DNA of 64,000 bases. Origin: JANQMY01 sp965228775. Its GTDB lineage: Bacteria; Pseudomonadota; Alphaproteobacteria; JANQMY01. The notes under the pieces are model-generated. The model saw only the letters and a program-made list of their open reading frames with translations, made no database searches and was not told the DNA's origin. Position numbers and translations under genes: made by a program. Numbering within the stretch: position 1 is the first letter of the stretch; each line of letters opens with the position of its first letter. Location: NCBI GenBank assembly GCA_965228775.1, contig OZ245840.1, positions 930,001 to 994,000 on the forward strand. Reading direction: 5' to 3'. This document shows positions 1 through 8,789 of the stretch, piece by piece.

Positions 1-24
1 TGCTATTTTTTTCAGTATTCCCAT
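1..24 (-). CDS. possible start of a gene cut by the left edge
   Basis: On the minus strand an ATG at 24 opens a frame reading MGILKKIA to the window edge. AAGGGG lies about nine bases upstream as a possible ribosome binding site. Eight codons are too few to recognise a family, so this is only a candidate start. The bases from 25 to 185 hold no other gene that I can support; a 50-codon plus-strand frame overlaps the next gene and is probably chance. Confidence 0.22.
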
Positions 25-185
25 GATTTTGGCCCCTTGAGCACCTCTTGAACACAGAATCAAACCTAATCCAGATCAAGAAAACGCGATTTCTACTATA
101 GGCGATTCCAAAGAAACCAGGATGGTTAAAGAGAAGTTACAAATGACCGGACTTATGTCATTATTGGCACATAAAATGGGAGTGA

Positions 186-497
186 ATGATGGTGGTGAGA
201 TCTCGAATCGCTGTTCCGGCAGCGGCTCTAATGTTGGCGTGCTGCTCTACCGGATTTCAACCCGACACGCTTAAGTCAGATGAATCAGGCGTCACGGTTG
301 AGTACGGCACCCGTTTCCATGATGTGAATCATGCGATCACGATTGCCAATAAGCATTGCGCGCAATACGGAAAACAGGCGGCGTTTCGGAAACGTCAAGG
401 CGGACGCGTGGTAATCGCCTTCTTCGATTGCGTGGACATATATGAACGCTGGCTTCCGAAGAAGGATGGGGAAGAAGTAGCCGTTTCCCGGCTCTGA
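186..497 (+). CDS. putative small lipoprotein, unknown function
   Basis: About 103 residues. The N-terminus has basic residues, then a hydrophobic stretch (AVPAAALMLACC) ending in a Cys pair, which resembles a lipoprotein signal peptide although the lipobox is not textbook. The mature part is polar, with two further Cys residues (HCAQYG and FDCVD) that could form a disulfide in the periplasm. Two ATG codons stand next to each other at 186 and 189 and either could start. I do not recognise the family. The next gene follows 22 bases downstream on the same strand, so the two may be cotranscribed. The overlapping minus-strand frames look like shadows. Confidence 0.55.
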   Translation: MMVVRSRIAVPAAALMLACCSTGFQPDTLKSDESGVTVEYGTRFHDVNHAITIANKHCAQYGKQAAFRKRQGGRVVIAFFDCVDIYERWLPKKDGEEVAVSRL

Positions 498-519
498 TCG
501 GGAGCCAGTTTAGCAGCCG

Positions 520-747
520 ATGAGCACCGAAAAGCCTGCCAACATAACGATCTCGGCAGATGACTATGGAGACGCCGAAGAGGCTCTTGCGCGGCTGTCG
601 AAGGCCTATCTCGACCGTTTTGGCCACTACCCGCCTGTCCACCGCATGCCCAGCGAACTCGCAATTGCGTCGATAGAAGACGCGTTTAAATCCGGGGAAC
701 CGCTGGATCCGGAGCCTTTTACAGGCTCCGGCTGCAACTGCGCATAG
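520..747 (+). CDS. small hypothetical protein
   Basis: A 75-residue acidic, soluble protein with no signal peptide or membrane segment. It starts MSTEKPANITISADDYG, has a likely helical middle (EEALARLSKAYLDRF) and ends in a Cys-containing tail (GSGCNCA). I do not recognise the family. It follows the putative lipoprotein by 22 bases in the same direction. The C-terminal Cys pair could bind metal or be a redox site, but that is a guess. Two hairpins lie 54 bases after the stop. Confidence 0.45.
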   Translation: MSTEKPANITISADDYGDAEEALARLSKAYLDRFGHYPPVHRMPSELAIASIEDAFKSGEPLDPEPFTGSGCNCA

Positions 748-800
748 ACACGCTGCAGTGCTAAAACCGGCCATAAATTCTGATTTGAGGGACGCCACGG

Positions 801-850
801 CTCTGAGGTATCAGAGACGCGGCCCCGAAGAGTACGCATCCGGGGCCGCG
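801..850. terminator. two adjacent hairpins, terminator-like
   Basis: CTCTGA/TCAGAG (801-816, 4-base loop) is followed at once by a perfect 10-base inverted repeat CGCGGCCCCG (818-827) and CGGGGCCGCG (841-850) with a 13-base loop. No U tract follows. The pair lies between the small genes and bioB, so it may end transcription of the small genes or belong to the bioB leader. The rest of 748-1035 holds nothing else that I recognise. Confidence 0.5.
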
Positions 851-1035
851 AAGGCGGGCTCTGGATAGGAGCCTTAGATACCGCCGCGACATGACGCCTG
901 AATGACAGGCGGGTTGCATCTTCGTGACGATTTCCTCGTTTAGAGCGCTATTTGTCCAAAGTGAGCAGTTGCAAGCGGCCCCTATATCCTTAGGATGCGC
1001 CCATCTGAAGAACAATAAGTCTGAGACCTTTGACA

Positions 1036-2016
1036 ATGCACGGAATGCAAAAACCCGAAACACGGTATGATTGGTCGCTGGAAGAAGCGCGCACCATCTT
1101 TAACCAGCCGTTTAATGACCTCCTTTTTGAGGCGCAGACCGTGCATCGTCAGCATTTCGACGCCAATGAGGTCCAGGTCTCTACATTGCTGTCGATCAAA
1201 ACCGGCGGATGTCCAGAGGATTGCTCTTACTGCTCTCAGAGTTCGCATTTCGAAACCGGTGTCGAAGCTACGAAGCTGATGGATGTGGACGAAGTGCTCG
1301 AAGGGGCACGCCGCGCCAAGGAAGGCGGCGCCACCCGTTATTGCATGGGGGCTGCCTGGCGCTCACCGAAGGACCGGGACATGGACGCGATCTGCGACAT
1401 GGTTTCCCAAGTGCGCGATATGGGCATGGAAACATGCATGACGCTGGGCATGCTCAGCGAAAGCCAGGCCCAACGCCTCTCGGAGGCCGGCCTTGATTAC
1501 TATAACCACAACATCGACACGTCGCGGGATTATTACGATAAGATCATCACGACACGGACATTTGATGACCGGCTCGATACGCTGGAGCATGTACGCAGTG
1601 CGGGCATGAAGGTGTGTTGCGGCGGCATTCTGGGAATGGGAGAACAGGATCAGGACCGGGTTTCAATGCTGGTCACGCTGGCCAACCTCGACCAGCATCC
1701 GGAAAGTGTTCCGATCAACATGCTGATGAAAATCGACGGAACGCCATTGGCAAAAGAGGACGATGCGGATGCGCTGTCCTTCATTCGCACGATTGCTCTA
1801 GCGCGGATCCTCATGCCCAAATCCATGGTGCGCTTGTCCGCCGGCCGCGAACATATGAGCGACGAGCTGCAGGCCCTCGCCTTTATGGCCGGTGCCAATT
1901 CGATTTTCGTGGGTGAGAAACTCCTCACCACGAAAAATCCGGACAAGGAAAAAGACAGCCAATTGTTCAACCGCCTTGGTCTGTCGCCGATGCCGCTTAC
2001 ATCGACGCCGTCGTGA
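1036..2016 (+). CDS. bioB: biotin synthase
   Basis: Radical SAM enzyme that inserts sulfur into dethiobiotin, the last step of biotin synthesis. The [4Fe-4S] ligands are in GGCPEDCSYCSQ (first Cys near residue 59). Other BioB landmarks are the YNHNIDTSRDYY segment, the CCGGILGMGE segment that carries the second-cluster Cys, and MVRLSAGREHMS with its cluster Arg. Length is about 326 residues, normal for the family. A TTG at 1030 is in frame, but ATG at 1036 or 1045 is more likely. No bioF, bioD or bioA is adjacent, so the gene is solitary here. It converges on the methyltransferase gene, with 15 bases between the two stops. Confidence 0.95.
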   Translation: MHGMQKPETRYDWSLEEARTIFNQPFNDLLFEAQTVHRQHFDANEVQVSTLLSIKTGGCPEDCSYCSQSSHFETGVEATKLMDVDEVLEGARRAKEGGATRYCMGAAWRSPKDRDMDAICDMVSQVRDMGMETCMTLGMLSESQAQRLSEAGLDYYNHNIDTSRDYYDKIITTRTFDDRLDTLEHVRSAGMKVCCGGILGMGEQDQDRVSMLVTLANLDQHPESVPINMLMKIDGTPLAKEDDADALSFIRTIALARILMPKSMVRLSAGREHMSDELQALAFMAGANSIFVGEKLLTTKNPDKEKDSQLFNRLGLSPMPLTSTPS

Positions 2017-2031
2017 CTTAAGGCACATGGC

Positions 2032-3570
2032 TTATGACTGGGCCATCAATCCTCGGCGCAGCAGCTCAGGCAGCTTGGTCTGTTTGAATTGAGCTGTGCC
2101 GGCCGCCAGCAATTGCTTGAACTGATCTAGCGATTGCACGGAGTCGTTTGGCCCAAGCTTCAAGTTTACATTCTTGTCTTGAAGAAGCTTCCAAACCGCT
2201 TCTTCGTTTTCGAATGCCATCCCGGCGAGAACCAATCGATCCATCCGGGAAAGCGTTATGCCGTTACCCAAGAATTGGGATGGAAATCCTACGTCCTGCT
2301 GATCTTCCAGTCTTTCCGACAATAGATATTTGTCCAATCTAGCGGGGTTGATCTGCCTTGTTGGTCGATCAAACTCGTCGTCATTCGTGCAAAGCACCAG
2401 CAACTGAAAACCCAGAAGATTTCGAATGGCGCGCCGAACCTCTTGTGGATTCCAGGATGCGGCCAAATCTTCGCAGAGACGCTCAATTGCAACTGGCTTG
2501 ACAGCCGTCATCGTCAGCATCCGCTCATAAATGGGACTGCTTAAATCGACGGTCACCGTCTTCTGAAAATTCTTCAATAGAGCTTGATAATTGTTATGTC
2601 GAACCCCAAAGCAAAATAGACCTGACATCGCAAGATCATCTTTAGTCGGATTTTTCGAGTCTTCAGCTTTGACGAAAATATCATTGCGCATCGGTTCGTT
2701 AATCAGGAAGTTTTGAGCCTCTTCTCGGATCACAACATCGTTTGCATCACTCGCGACTCTTCTGAAAGCCTCCGACAAACTGGGCGGCGCTAGGTCTTCG
2801 AAAGTGATCCTGCGAGGGTCAGCAGATGCCAAGAATTGAAGGCCGTTCTTCCGGCAGTCTTCAAACACATCTTCAAACCATGTTTCTTGCTTATCTGCGT
2901 TGAACATGTCGTGCGCAACATACCGAATGTCGAGCTGTTGCTGCATTTCGATGAGCTTCAGTGCCGTTGGATTCGCTTCGTTGAACTGCGGCGCGCTGCG
3001 GACGATTGCTGCGGTCGCCTCAAGAGCTTGTTCCGCTTTGGTTAGATTGTCACCGTCCAGATGCGTTGCGAAAAGGTTGGCGATCTTACTGATCATGCGA
3101 ATTTGAGCATTACCTGGAAGACAAGAATAATGGAGCAGAAACAGGCCGCCGTCTGCCAACCGATCTGAAACAACTTCCAGCAGCTCTTGTCTTTGTTCAG
3201 AGTTTAACCAGGAATAAACGCCAACAGCCGACGCATAACTGAGCTTGGGAATTTCTTCAGATGGTAAGGTGCGGAAGTCACATTCTATGAACCGAACGTT
3301 TTCAACACCACCTTGTTCGGCCGTATCTTTGGCGATCCTTATGTGTTCGGGGTTGATATCAAAACCATAGAAGAACGCTTGCGGATAGGAGGCCGCCAGC
3401 ACGTTCAGCGTTTCTCCGGTGCCGCAACCAAAATCACCATAGGTAAAGCCGGATGTATCAAAATTAGAGGGCTGGCCAACGACACCAGCCATCGCCGCGA
3501 GATGGATCGGCGCTTGAAATCCATAAAAGCTTGATGGATAGACGACGTCTTTTGTGTATGTCGAACTCAC
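2032..3570 (-). CDS. class I SAM methyltransferase with regulatory domain
   Basis: About 512 residues. The N-terminal third is a Rossmann methyltransferase: GDFGCGTGETLN is motif I, YGFDINPEHI the acidic post-I loop, FIECDF motif II. The C-terminal part resembles the methyltransferase regulatory domain proteins (PF10119), whose substrate is unknown. The open frame extends back to 3624, but a strong terminator for the upstream receptor lies inside that extension. GTG at 3570, with GGGA just upstream, therefore gives the natural start (VSSTYTKDVVYP), which also matches where family homology begins. Transcription probably comes from read-through or a promoter near the terminator. The target molecule cannot be told from context. 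Confidence 0.8.
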   Translation of the reverse strand: MSSTYTKDVVYPSSFYGFQAPIHLAAMAGVVGQPSNFDTSGFTYGDFGCGTGETLNVLAASYPQAFFYGFDINPEHIRIAKDTAEQGGVENVRFIECDFRTLPSEEIPKLSYASAVGVYSWLNSEQRQELLEVVSDRLADGGLFLLHYSCLPGNAQIRMISKIANLFATHLDGDNLTKAEQALEATAAIVRSAPQFNEANPTALKLIEMQQQLDIRYVAHDMFNADKQETWFEDVFEDCRKNGLQFLASADPRRITFEDLAPPSLSEAFRRVASDANDVVIREEAQNFLINEPMRNDIFVKAEDSKNPTKDDLAMSGLFCFGVRHNNYQALLKNFQKTVTVDLSSPIYERMLTMTAVKPVAIERLCEDLAASWNPQEVRRAIRNLLGFQLLVLCTNDDEFDRPTRQINPARLDKYLLSERLEDQQDVGFPSQFLGNGITLSRMDRLVLAGMAFENEEAVWKLLQDKNVNLKLGPNDSVQSLDQFKQLLAAGTAQFKQTKLPELLRRGLMAQS

Positions 3571-3579
3571 AGATTTCCC

Positions 3580-3612
3580 AAAAAAATACCAGGGTGGTTT
3601 TGACCACCCTGG
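3580..3612 (-). terminator. rho-independent terminator of the first TonB receptor
   Basis: A perfect 10-base stem (CCAGGGTGGT and ACCACCCTGG) with a 4-base loop occupies 3589-3612. On the minus strand it is followed by TA and seven T (3580-3586). It lies 35 bases after the stop of the receptor gene and ends just before the GTG start of the methyltransferase. Confidence 0.9.
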
Positions 3613-3646
3613 TACCTCAATCAATCAATCTTGTCGATTGGTCAGA

Positions 3647-6007
3647 TCAGTACTTCGCTGAGAGCGTTACACCCCATTCGCGCGGCGGCGTGATGAACGC
3701 AAAGTCACCGAAGTCAACCAGACCGGAGAAGATGATGTTGCGGTACTGCTCGTTGCCGCAGTTCCGGCACCACAGCTGAACGCCGTATTTGTCATCATCC
3801 GTGTTGACACCCATTCGCGCGTTGTAGATCGAGTAACCGTTCTGAACACGTGTAGACTGCAATGCCGTCGACGTGTTGGCAGAACTGTTATACGCCCATT
3901 CACCGTGCAGCAAGCCAACGAGGCCTGTGTTCGGGATCGGACGGCGGTAGGTTGCCCGAAGCCCAGCACTATGCAGAGGTGCGTTGGTCAACCGGCTATC
4001 CCCAAGCGGTGTAGACGCATCCAAATTAAACGGCGCGCTGTATTCCGCGTCAGCATAAGTATACGAAGCTGACAGGTTCAGACCATCGATCGGGCTGACA
4101 TTCAGTTCAGCTTCGATACCGGTCGTTGTCGCTTCTGGTGCCGTCAAAATGGTGAACGAGAACCCGGTGAACTGCAGGACTTGGAAATTCGAGAAAACCG
4201 AATGGAAGCCCGTAATGTTCAAGGTTGCCCGATTGTCCCAGAACCGAGATTTGATACCTACTTCATAGGTATTGTTCAGTTCTTCCGGGAACGTCGGATC
4301 CGTCGTGAAGCCAGCAGCCAATGCCGGGTTCATGGTCAATCCAGCCGCCAGCAATGCACCATCCGAGAACGGAGCAAACCCAGCCTGACCGCCCAACTGG
4401 TCAAAGTTCAGACCACCGGACTTGTAGCCGTGAGCAAAGCTCGCATAAGCACTGATTTCGTCCGTGAAGTTGACAGTCAGGGCAACCGCACCGATCCATT
4501 CGTCAGAGTCAGCGCTCGCATCAAACGGCAATGCGCCTTCAGTGATGAACGGGTTGATGGCAGTTGTCTGAGTGGTGAAGATGGCGCCGCCATCCTTGTC
4601 TTCCGTGGTGAAGCGTGCACCACCTGACAAGTTCAACCAATCGAGCAGGTCAATATCCAGGTGACCAAAGAGAGCCCGCGTCTTTGTATTCTGTCCAAAG
4701 ACTTCATACTGAGCATCCCCAGGAGAGGTCGCCACACCAGCACCAAAGGCTGCTGTCACAACTGCAGGACCGATAACCGATGCGTCCTGACCGAACTCCA
4801 AACGGGCTTGCGTGCCAAGGTTTTCACTGGAGTAGTAACCACCGAACAGCCAGTTAACCGACTGAATGAGTGGCAGGTCGTTAAGTTCACCACTCAACCG
4901 AATCTCTTCCGTGAACAACTCAACCTGCTGCGCAGCAAACGGCACGTTGAAGTAGTCAAGACCAGTGAAGTCAACGTCATTGGTGCCGCCCAGGTCATAC
5001 CGCTGGTAAGAAACCGTGTTGAAGAGCTCAACACTATCCGTCAGCTGCCAGGTAACATCGATCTGACCGTTCCGGTCTTCCTGACGTTCGCTAACCGGGA
5101 AGTCGTTCGTCGAGAACAGCGAATCGCGCTGGCTTGCCGAATTTGAAAAAGGTGCTGAACCAACCAACGCGCCATCCAAAACACCCGTGTTCGCTGTGTT
5201 CAGGAACGGTGTGTTATCGTTGAATTGAACGGCACCACAGCAAGATTCGTTTGCCGCGAAGTAATTACCGATCACCCGGACTTCAATTTCCTGAGTCGGC
5301 GTCCACAGCAACTGACCGCGGATGTTGTAACGATCCAGATCGTTAATGTCGTCGTTGGCATTGTTGATGTCCGTACCGAAACCATCGCGGCGGCTGTAAT
5401 CAGCAGAAATACGGCCGGCCAGTTTTCCTTCAAAGATCGGGAAGTTCACGATGCCGCGTACTTGCGTACGGTCAAAGTTACCAAACGTCGCGCGAAGCTC
5501 TGCTTCGTACTCATCTAGCTTTGGCTTCTTGGTAATGATGCTAATGGCACCAGCCGTGGTGTTCTTACCGAACAGAGTACCTTGCGGCCCACGCAGAATT
5601 TCGATGCGTTCTACATCGGGGAAATCACCAAGAGACGCACCGGCACGAGAGCGGTAAACGCCATCGATAAAGATACCGACCGCGCCCTCAAAGCCAAGGT
5701 TGTTACCTGTTGTGCCTACACCACGAAGACGCAGGGATGTGTTCTGACCGGAAGATTGCGCCGTCTGAACGGAAAAGCCTGGGACTGACGTCTGAAGACT
5801 GTCCAGGTTGGTTACACCGGAAAGTTCCAACGCCTCAGCACTAAAGGCAGAGATCGAAACCGGAATGTCTTGAAGGGAACGTTCCCGCTTGGTTGCGGTA
5901 ACGACGATCTCGTCAAGCTGGGCTTGAGCCATTTCGGCGGCCCCAACCGTACCAATAACGAGCGCCGCCGAACCCATTAGGGCCGACCGCAAATTCAATT
6001 TAATCAT
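3647..6007 (-). CDS. TonB-dependent outer membrane receptor, copy 1
   Basis: A 786-residue outer membrane transporter energised by TonB/ExbBD. It has a signal peptide ending near AEMAQAQ and a TonB-box-like DEIVVTATKRERSLQ directly after it. The plug domain includes SLRLRGVGTTG, FIDGVYRSRAG and EILRGPQGTLFGKN. A 22-strand-type barrel ends in the aromatic C-terminus WGVTLSAKY. GGAGG lies just before ATG 6007. The substrate is not evident; this receptor type is common in sphingomonad-like and parvibaculal genomes and often imports plant compounds or siderophores. It is about 95 percent identical to the next gene by eye (about three dozen differences in the mature part), whereas the signal peptides differ strongly. 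A good terminator follows it. Confidence 0.92.
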   Translation of the reverse strand: MIKLNLRSALMGSAALVIGTVGAAEMAQAQLDEIVVTATKRERSLQDIPVSISAFSAEALELSGVTNLDSLQTSVPGFSVQTAQSSGQNTSLRLRGVGTTGNNLGFEGAVGIFIDGVYRSRAGASLGDFPDVERIEILRGPQGTLFGKNTTAGAISIITKKPKLDEYEAELRATFGNFDRTQVRGIVNFPIFEGKLAGRISADYSRRDGFGTDINNANDDINDLDRYNIRGQLLWTPTQEIEVRVIGNYFAANESCCGAVQFNDNTPFLNTANTGVLDGALVGSAPFSNSASQRDSLFSTNDFPVSERQEDRNGQIDVTWQLTDSVELFNTVSYQRYDLGGTNDVDFTGLDYFNVPFAAQQVELFTEEIRLSGELNDLPLIQSVNWLFGGYYSSENLGTQARLEFGQDASVIGPAVVTAAFGAGVATSPGDAQYEVFGQNTKTRALFGHLDIDLLDWLNLSGGARFTTEDKDGGAIFTTQTTAINPFITEGALPFDASADSDEWIGAVALTVNFTDEISAYASFAHGYKSGGLNFDQLGGQAGFAPFSDGALLAAGLTMNPALAAGFTTDPTFPEELNNTYEVGIKSRFWDNRATLNITGFHSVFSNFQVLQFTGFSFTILTAPEATTTGIEAELNVSPIDGLNLSASYTYADAEYSAPFNLDASTPLGDSRLTNAPLHSAGLRATYRRPIPNTGLVGLLHGEWAYNSSANTSTALQSTRVQNGYSIYNARMGVNTDDDKYGVQLWCRNCGNEQYRNIIFSGLVDFGDFAFITPPREWGVTLSAKY

Positions 6008-6375
6008 TTTTGTCCTCCCGACCCGGCGATGCCAAGGCCACTCGAATGGGCAGCTGACCAGGCTGCCTGTTTACGATATCGAGATCGCCCCCCTATCTTG
6101 AGCAACACCCGCCGGAATACCGAAATATTCCAGTTTTTTTGATCATTTCAGGTGCAGGAACTGCCCAATTGATAGGCTTTTGATCCTGAACAGGACGGTA
6201 AGGAGGATAATTTTATGGGTCAAGCGCGTGCAGATGCATTTTGACAACTCAGTGTCACACCGTTGTCATTTTACCACACTGGAAAAAGCGGCTGAATCTA
6301 ACGATTAACCGCTTAAAAACTGGCTTTTTTTGCCGATCTCAAGGTCAAACGTGCAACCTTCAGATTATGTATCCA
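6008..6375. other. intergenic region between the tandem receptors
   Basis: No gene of normal size. It should hold the promoter and leader of receptor copy 1. It does not resemble the region upstream of copy 2, so the duplicates are probably expressed differently. On the plus strand a very strong ribosome binding site (AAGGAGG, 6199-6205) precedes ATG 6215, which opens only a nine-codon frame ending at 6244. That may be chance. Confidence 0.4.
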
Positions 6376-6408
6376 AGAAAAAGGGTTGGGATGGAAACCA
6401 CCCCAACC
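6376..6408 (-). terminator. rho-independent terminator of the second TonB receptor
   Basis: On the minus strand GGTTGGG pairs with CCCAACC (6402-6408 with 6384-6390). The stem continues inward through one G-T pair and TGG/CCA to a 3-base loop, and a run of five T follows (6378-6382). It lies 20 bases after the receptor stop, so copy 2 has its own transcription end. Confidence 0.85.
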
Positions 6409-6428
6409 ACTAATTCTCGATTCGGGTC

Positions 6429-8789
6429 TTAATACTTCGCTGAGAGCGTCACACCCCATTCACGTGGTGGTGTGATGTAAGCGAAATCACCGAAATCAAC
6501 CAGACCGGAGAAGATGATGTTGCGGTACTGCTCGTTGCCGCAGTTCCGGCACCAAAGCTGGAAACCATACTTGTCATCATCCGTATTCACCCCAACCCGT
6601 GCATTGTAGAGCGAGTAACCGTTCTGAATGCGGGTGGACTGCAGTCCGGTGGATGTGTTGGTCGAACTGTTGTACGCCCACTCACCATGGATCAGACCGA
6701 CAAGTCCCGTGTTCGGGATCGGACGACGGTAAGTCGCGCGCATACCGGCACTGTGCAGAGGTGCGTTGGTCAACCGGCTATCCCCAAGCGGGGTATTAGC
6801 ATCCAAATTGAACGGCGCACTGTATTCCGCATCGGCATAGGTGTAGGACGCCGATAGGTTCAGACCATCGATTGGGCTAACATTCAGTTCGGTCTCAATA
6901 CCGGTGGTCGTCGCCTCAGGTGCCGTCAAAATAGTGAACGAGAACCCGGTGAACTGCAGGACTTGGAAGTTCGAGAAGACCGAATGGAAGCCGGTTACGT
7001 TCAAGGTTGCCCGGTTGTCCCAGAATTGAGTTTTGACACCCACTTCATAGGTATTGTTCAGCTCTTCCGGGAACGTTGGATCCGTCGTGAAACCAGCAGC
7101 CAATGCCGGGTTCATGTTCAATCCAGCCGCCAGCAATGCACCATCCGAGAACGGAGCAAATCCAGCCTGGCCGCCCAACTGGTCAAAGTTCAGACCACCC
7201 GACTTGTAGCCATGAGCGAAGCTCGCATAGGCACTGATTTCGTCCGTGAAGTTGACCGTTACAGCAACCGCACCGATCCATTCGTCAGAGTCAGCGTTCG
7301 CATTAAACGGCAATGCGCCTTCAGTGATGAATGGGTTGATGGCAGCTGTCTGCGTCGTGAAGATCGCACCACCCTCTTTGTCTTCCGTGGTGAAGCGTGC
7401 ACCACCTGACAAGTTCAACCAATCCAGCAGGTCGATATCCAGGTGACCAAAGAGAGCCCGTGTTTTCGTATTCTGTCCGAAGACTTCATACTGAGCATCG
7501 CCGGGGGTTGTCGCTACACCAGGACCAAAAGTTGCTGTCACAACTGCAGGGCCGATAACCGACGCATCCTGACCGAACTCCAAACGGGCCTGTGTTCCGA
7601 GGTTCTCACTGGAGTAGTAACCACCGAACAACCAGTTGACCGACTGAATGAGTGGCAGGTCGTTAAGTTCACCGCTCAACCGAATCTCTTCCGTGAACAG
7701 CTCAACTTGCTGCGCGGAAAAAGGCACGTTGAAATAATCAAGACCGGTGAAGTCCACATCGTTGGTGCCGCCAATATCATAGCGCTGGTAAGAAACCGTA
7801 TTAAACAGCTCGATATTGTCCGTCAGCTGCCAGGTCACATCAATCTGACCATTGCGGTCTTCCTGACGCTCGCTAACCGGGAAGTCATTCGTCGAGAACA
7901 GCGAATCACGCTGGCTTGCCGTGTTGGTGAATGGTGCAGACCCAACCAATGCGCCATCTAACACACCTGTATTCGCGGTGTTAATGAAAGGCGTATTGTC
8001 GTTGAACTGGACCGCACCACAGCAAGATTCGTTTGCCGCGAAGTAGTTACCAATCACCCGAACCTCAATGTCTGGCGTCGGCGTCCACAGCAACTGACCG
8101 CGAATGTTGTAGCGGTCTAGGTCATTGATGTCGTCATTGGCGTTGTTGATGTCGGTCCCGAAACCATCGCGGCGGCTGTAATCCGCAGAAATACGGCCAG
8201 CCAGCTTGCCGTCAAAAATCGGGAAGTTCACGATGCCACGCACTTGCGTACGGTCAAAGTTACCAAACGTCGCGCGAAGCTCTGCTTCGTACTCATCCAA
8301 CACCGGCTTTTTGGTGATGATGCTGATGGCACCGGCGGTGGTGTTCTTACCGAACAGAGTACCTTGCGGCCCACGCAGAATTTCAATCCGCTCTACATCA
8401 GGGAAGTCACCCAAGGACGCACCAGCACGAGAGCGGTAAACGCCATCGATAAAGATACCGACCGCACCCTCAAAGCCAAGGTTGTTGCCCGTTGTGCCTA
8501 CACCGCGAAGACGCAGAGACGTGTTCTGACCGGAAGATTGCGCTGTTTGAACAGAGAAACCTGGGACCGACGTCTGAAGGCTGTCCAGGTTCGTTACGCC
8601 AGCAAGTTCCAGAGCCTCAGCACTGAAGGCAGAAATCGAAACCGGAATGTCTTGAAGGGAACGTTCCCGCTTGGTTGCAGTAACGACGATCTCGTCAAGC
8701 TGGGCTTGAGCCATTTCAGCCGCACCGACTGTACCGACGGCAACCGCCGCGGTACCCAAAAGTGCGGAACGAAAACTAGGTAATTTCAT
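6429..8789 (-). CDS. TonB-dependent outer membrane receptor, copy 2
   Basis: A 786-residue paralogue of the neighbouring receptor and exactly the same length when started at ATG 8789. That start has a near-perfect GGAGGAAAAAG ribosome site; the frame is open further upstream but without support. It has the same plug and barrel landmarks (DEIVVTATKRERS, EILRGPQGTLFGKN, C-terminal WGVTLSAKY) and the same extracellular Cys pairs (ESCCGAV, WCRNCGNE). Differences in the mature part are mostly conservative (for example FEG/FDG, VGIKSRFW/VGVKTQFW). The signal sequences (MKLPSF versus MIKLNL) and upstream regions are unrelated or strongly diverged. The ligand is unknown. The upstream gap carries nested inverted repeats that may regulate it. 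Confidence 0.92.
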   Translation of the reverse strand: MKLPSFRSALLGTAAVAVGTVGAAEMAQAQLDEIVVTATKRERSLQDIPVSISAFSAEALELAGVTNLDSLQTSVPGFSVQTAQSSGQNTSLRLRGVGTTGNNLGFEGAVGIFIDGVYRSRAGASLGDFPDVERIEILRGPQGTLFGKNTTAGAISIITKKPVLDEYEAELRATFGNFDRTQVRGIVNFPIFDGKLAGRISADYSRRDGFGTDINNANDDINDLDRYNIRGQLLWTPTPDIEVRVIGNYFAANESCCGAVQFNDNTPFINTANTGVLDGALVGSAPFTNTASQRDSLFSTNDFPVSERQEDRNGQIDVTWQLTDNIELFNTVSYQRYDIGGTNDVDFTGLDYFNVPFSAQQVELFTEEIRLSGELNDLPLIQSVNWLFGGYYSSENLGTQARLEFGQDASVIGPAVVTATFGPGVATTPGDAQYEVFGQNTKTRALFGHLDIDLLDWLNLSGGARFTTEDKEGGAIFTTQTAAINPFITEGALPFNANADSDEWIGAVAVTVNFTDEISAYASFAHGYKSGGLNFDQLGGQAGFAPFSDGALLAAGLNMNPALAAGFTTDPTFPEELNNTYEVGVKTQFWDNRATLNVTGFHSVFSNFQVLQFTGFSFTILTAPEATTTGIETELNVSPIDGLNLSASYTYADAEYSAPFNLDANTPLGDSRLTNAPLHSAGMRATYRRPIPNTGLVGLIHGEWAYNSSTNTSTGLQSTRIQNGYSLYNARVGVNTDDDKYGFQLWCRNCGNEQYRNIIFSGLVDFGDFAYITPPREWGVTLSAKY

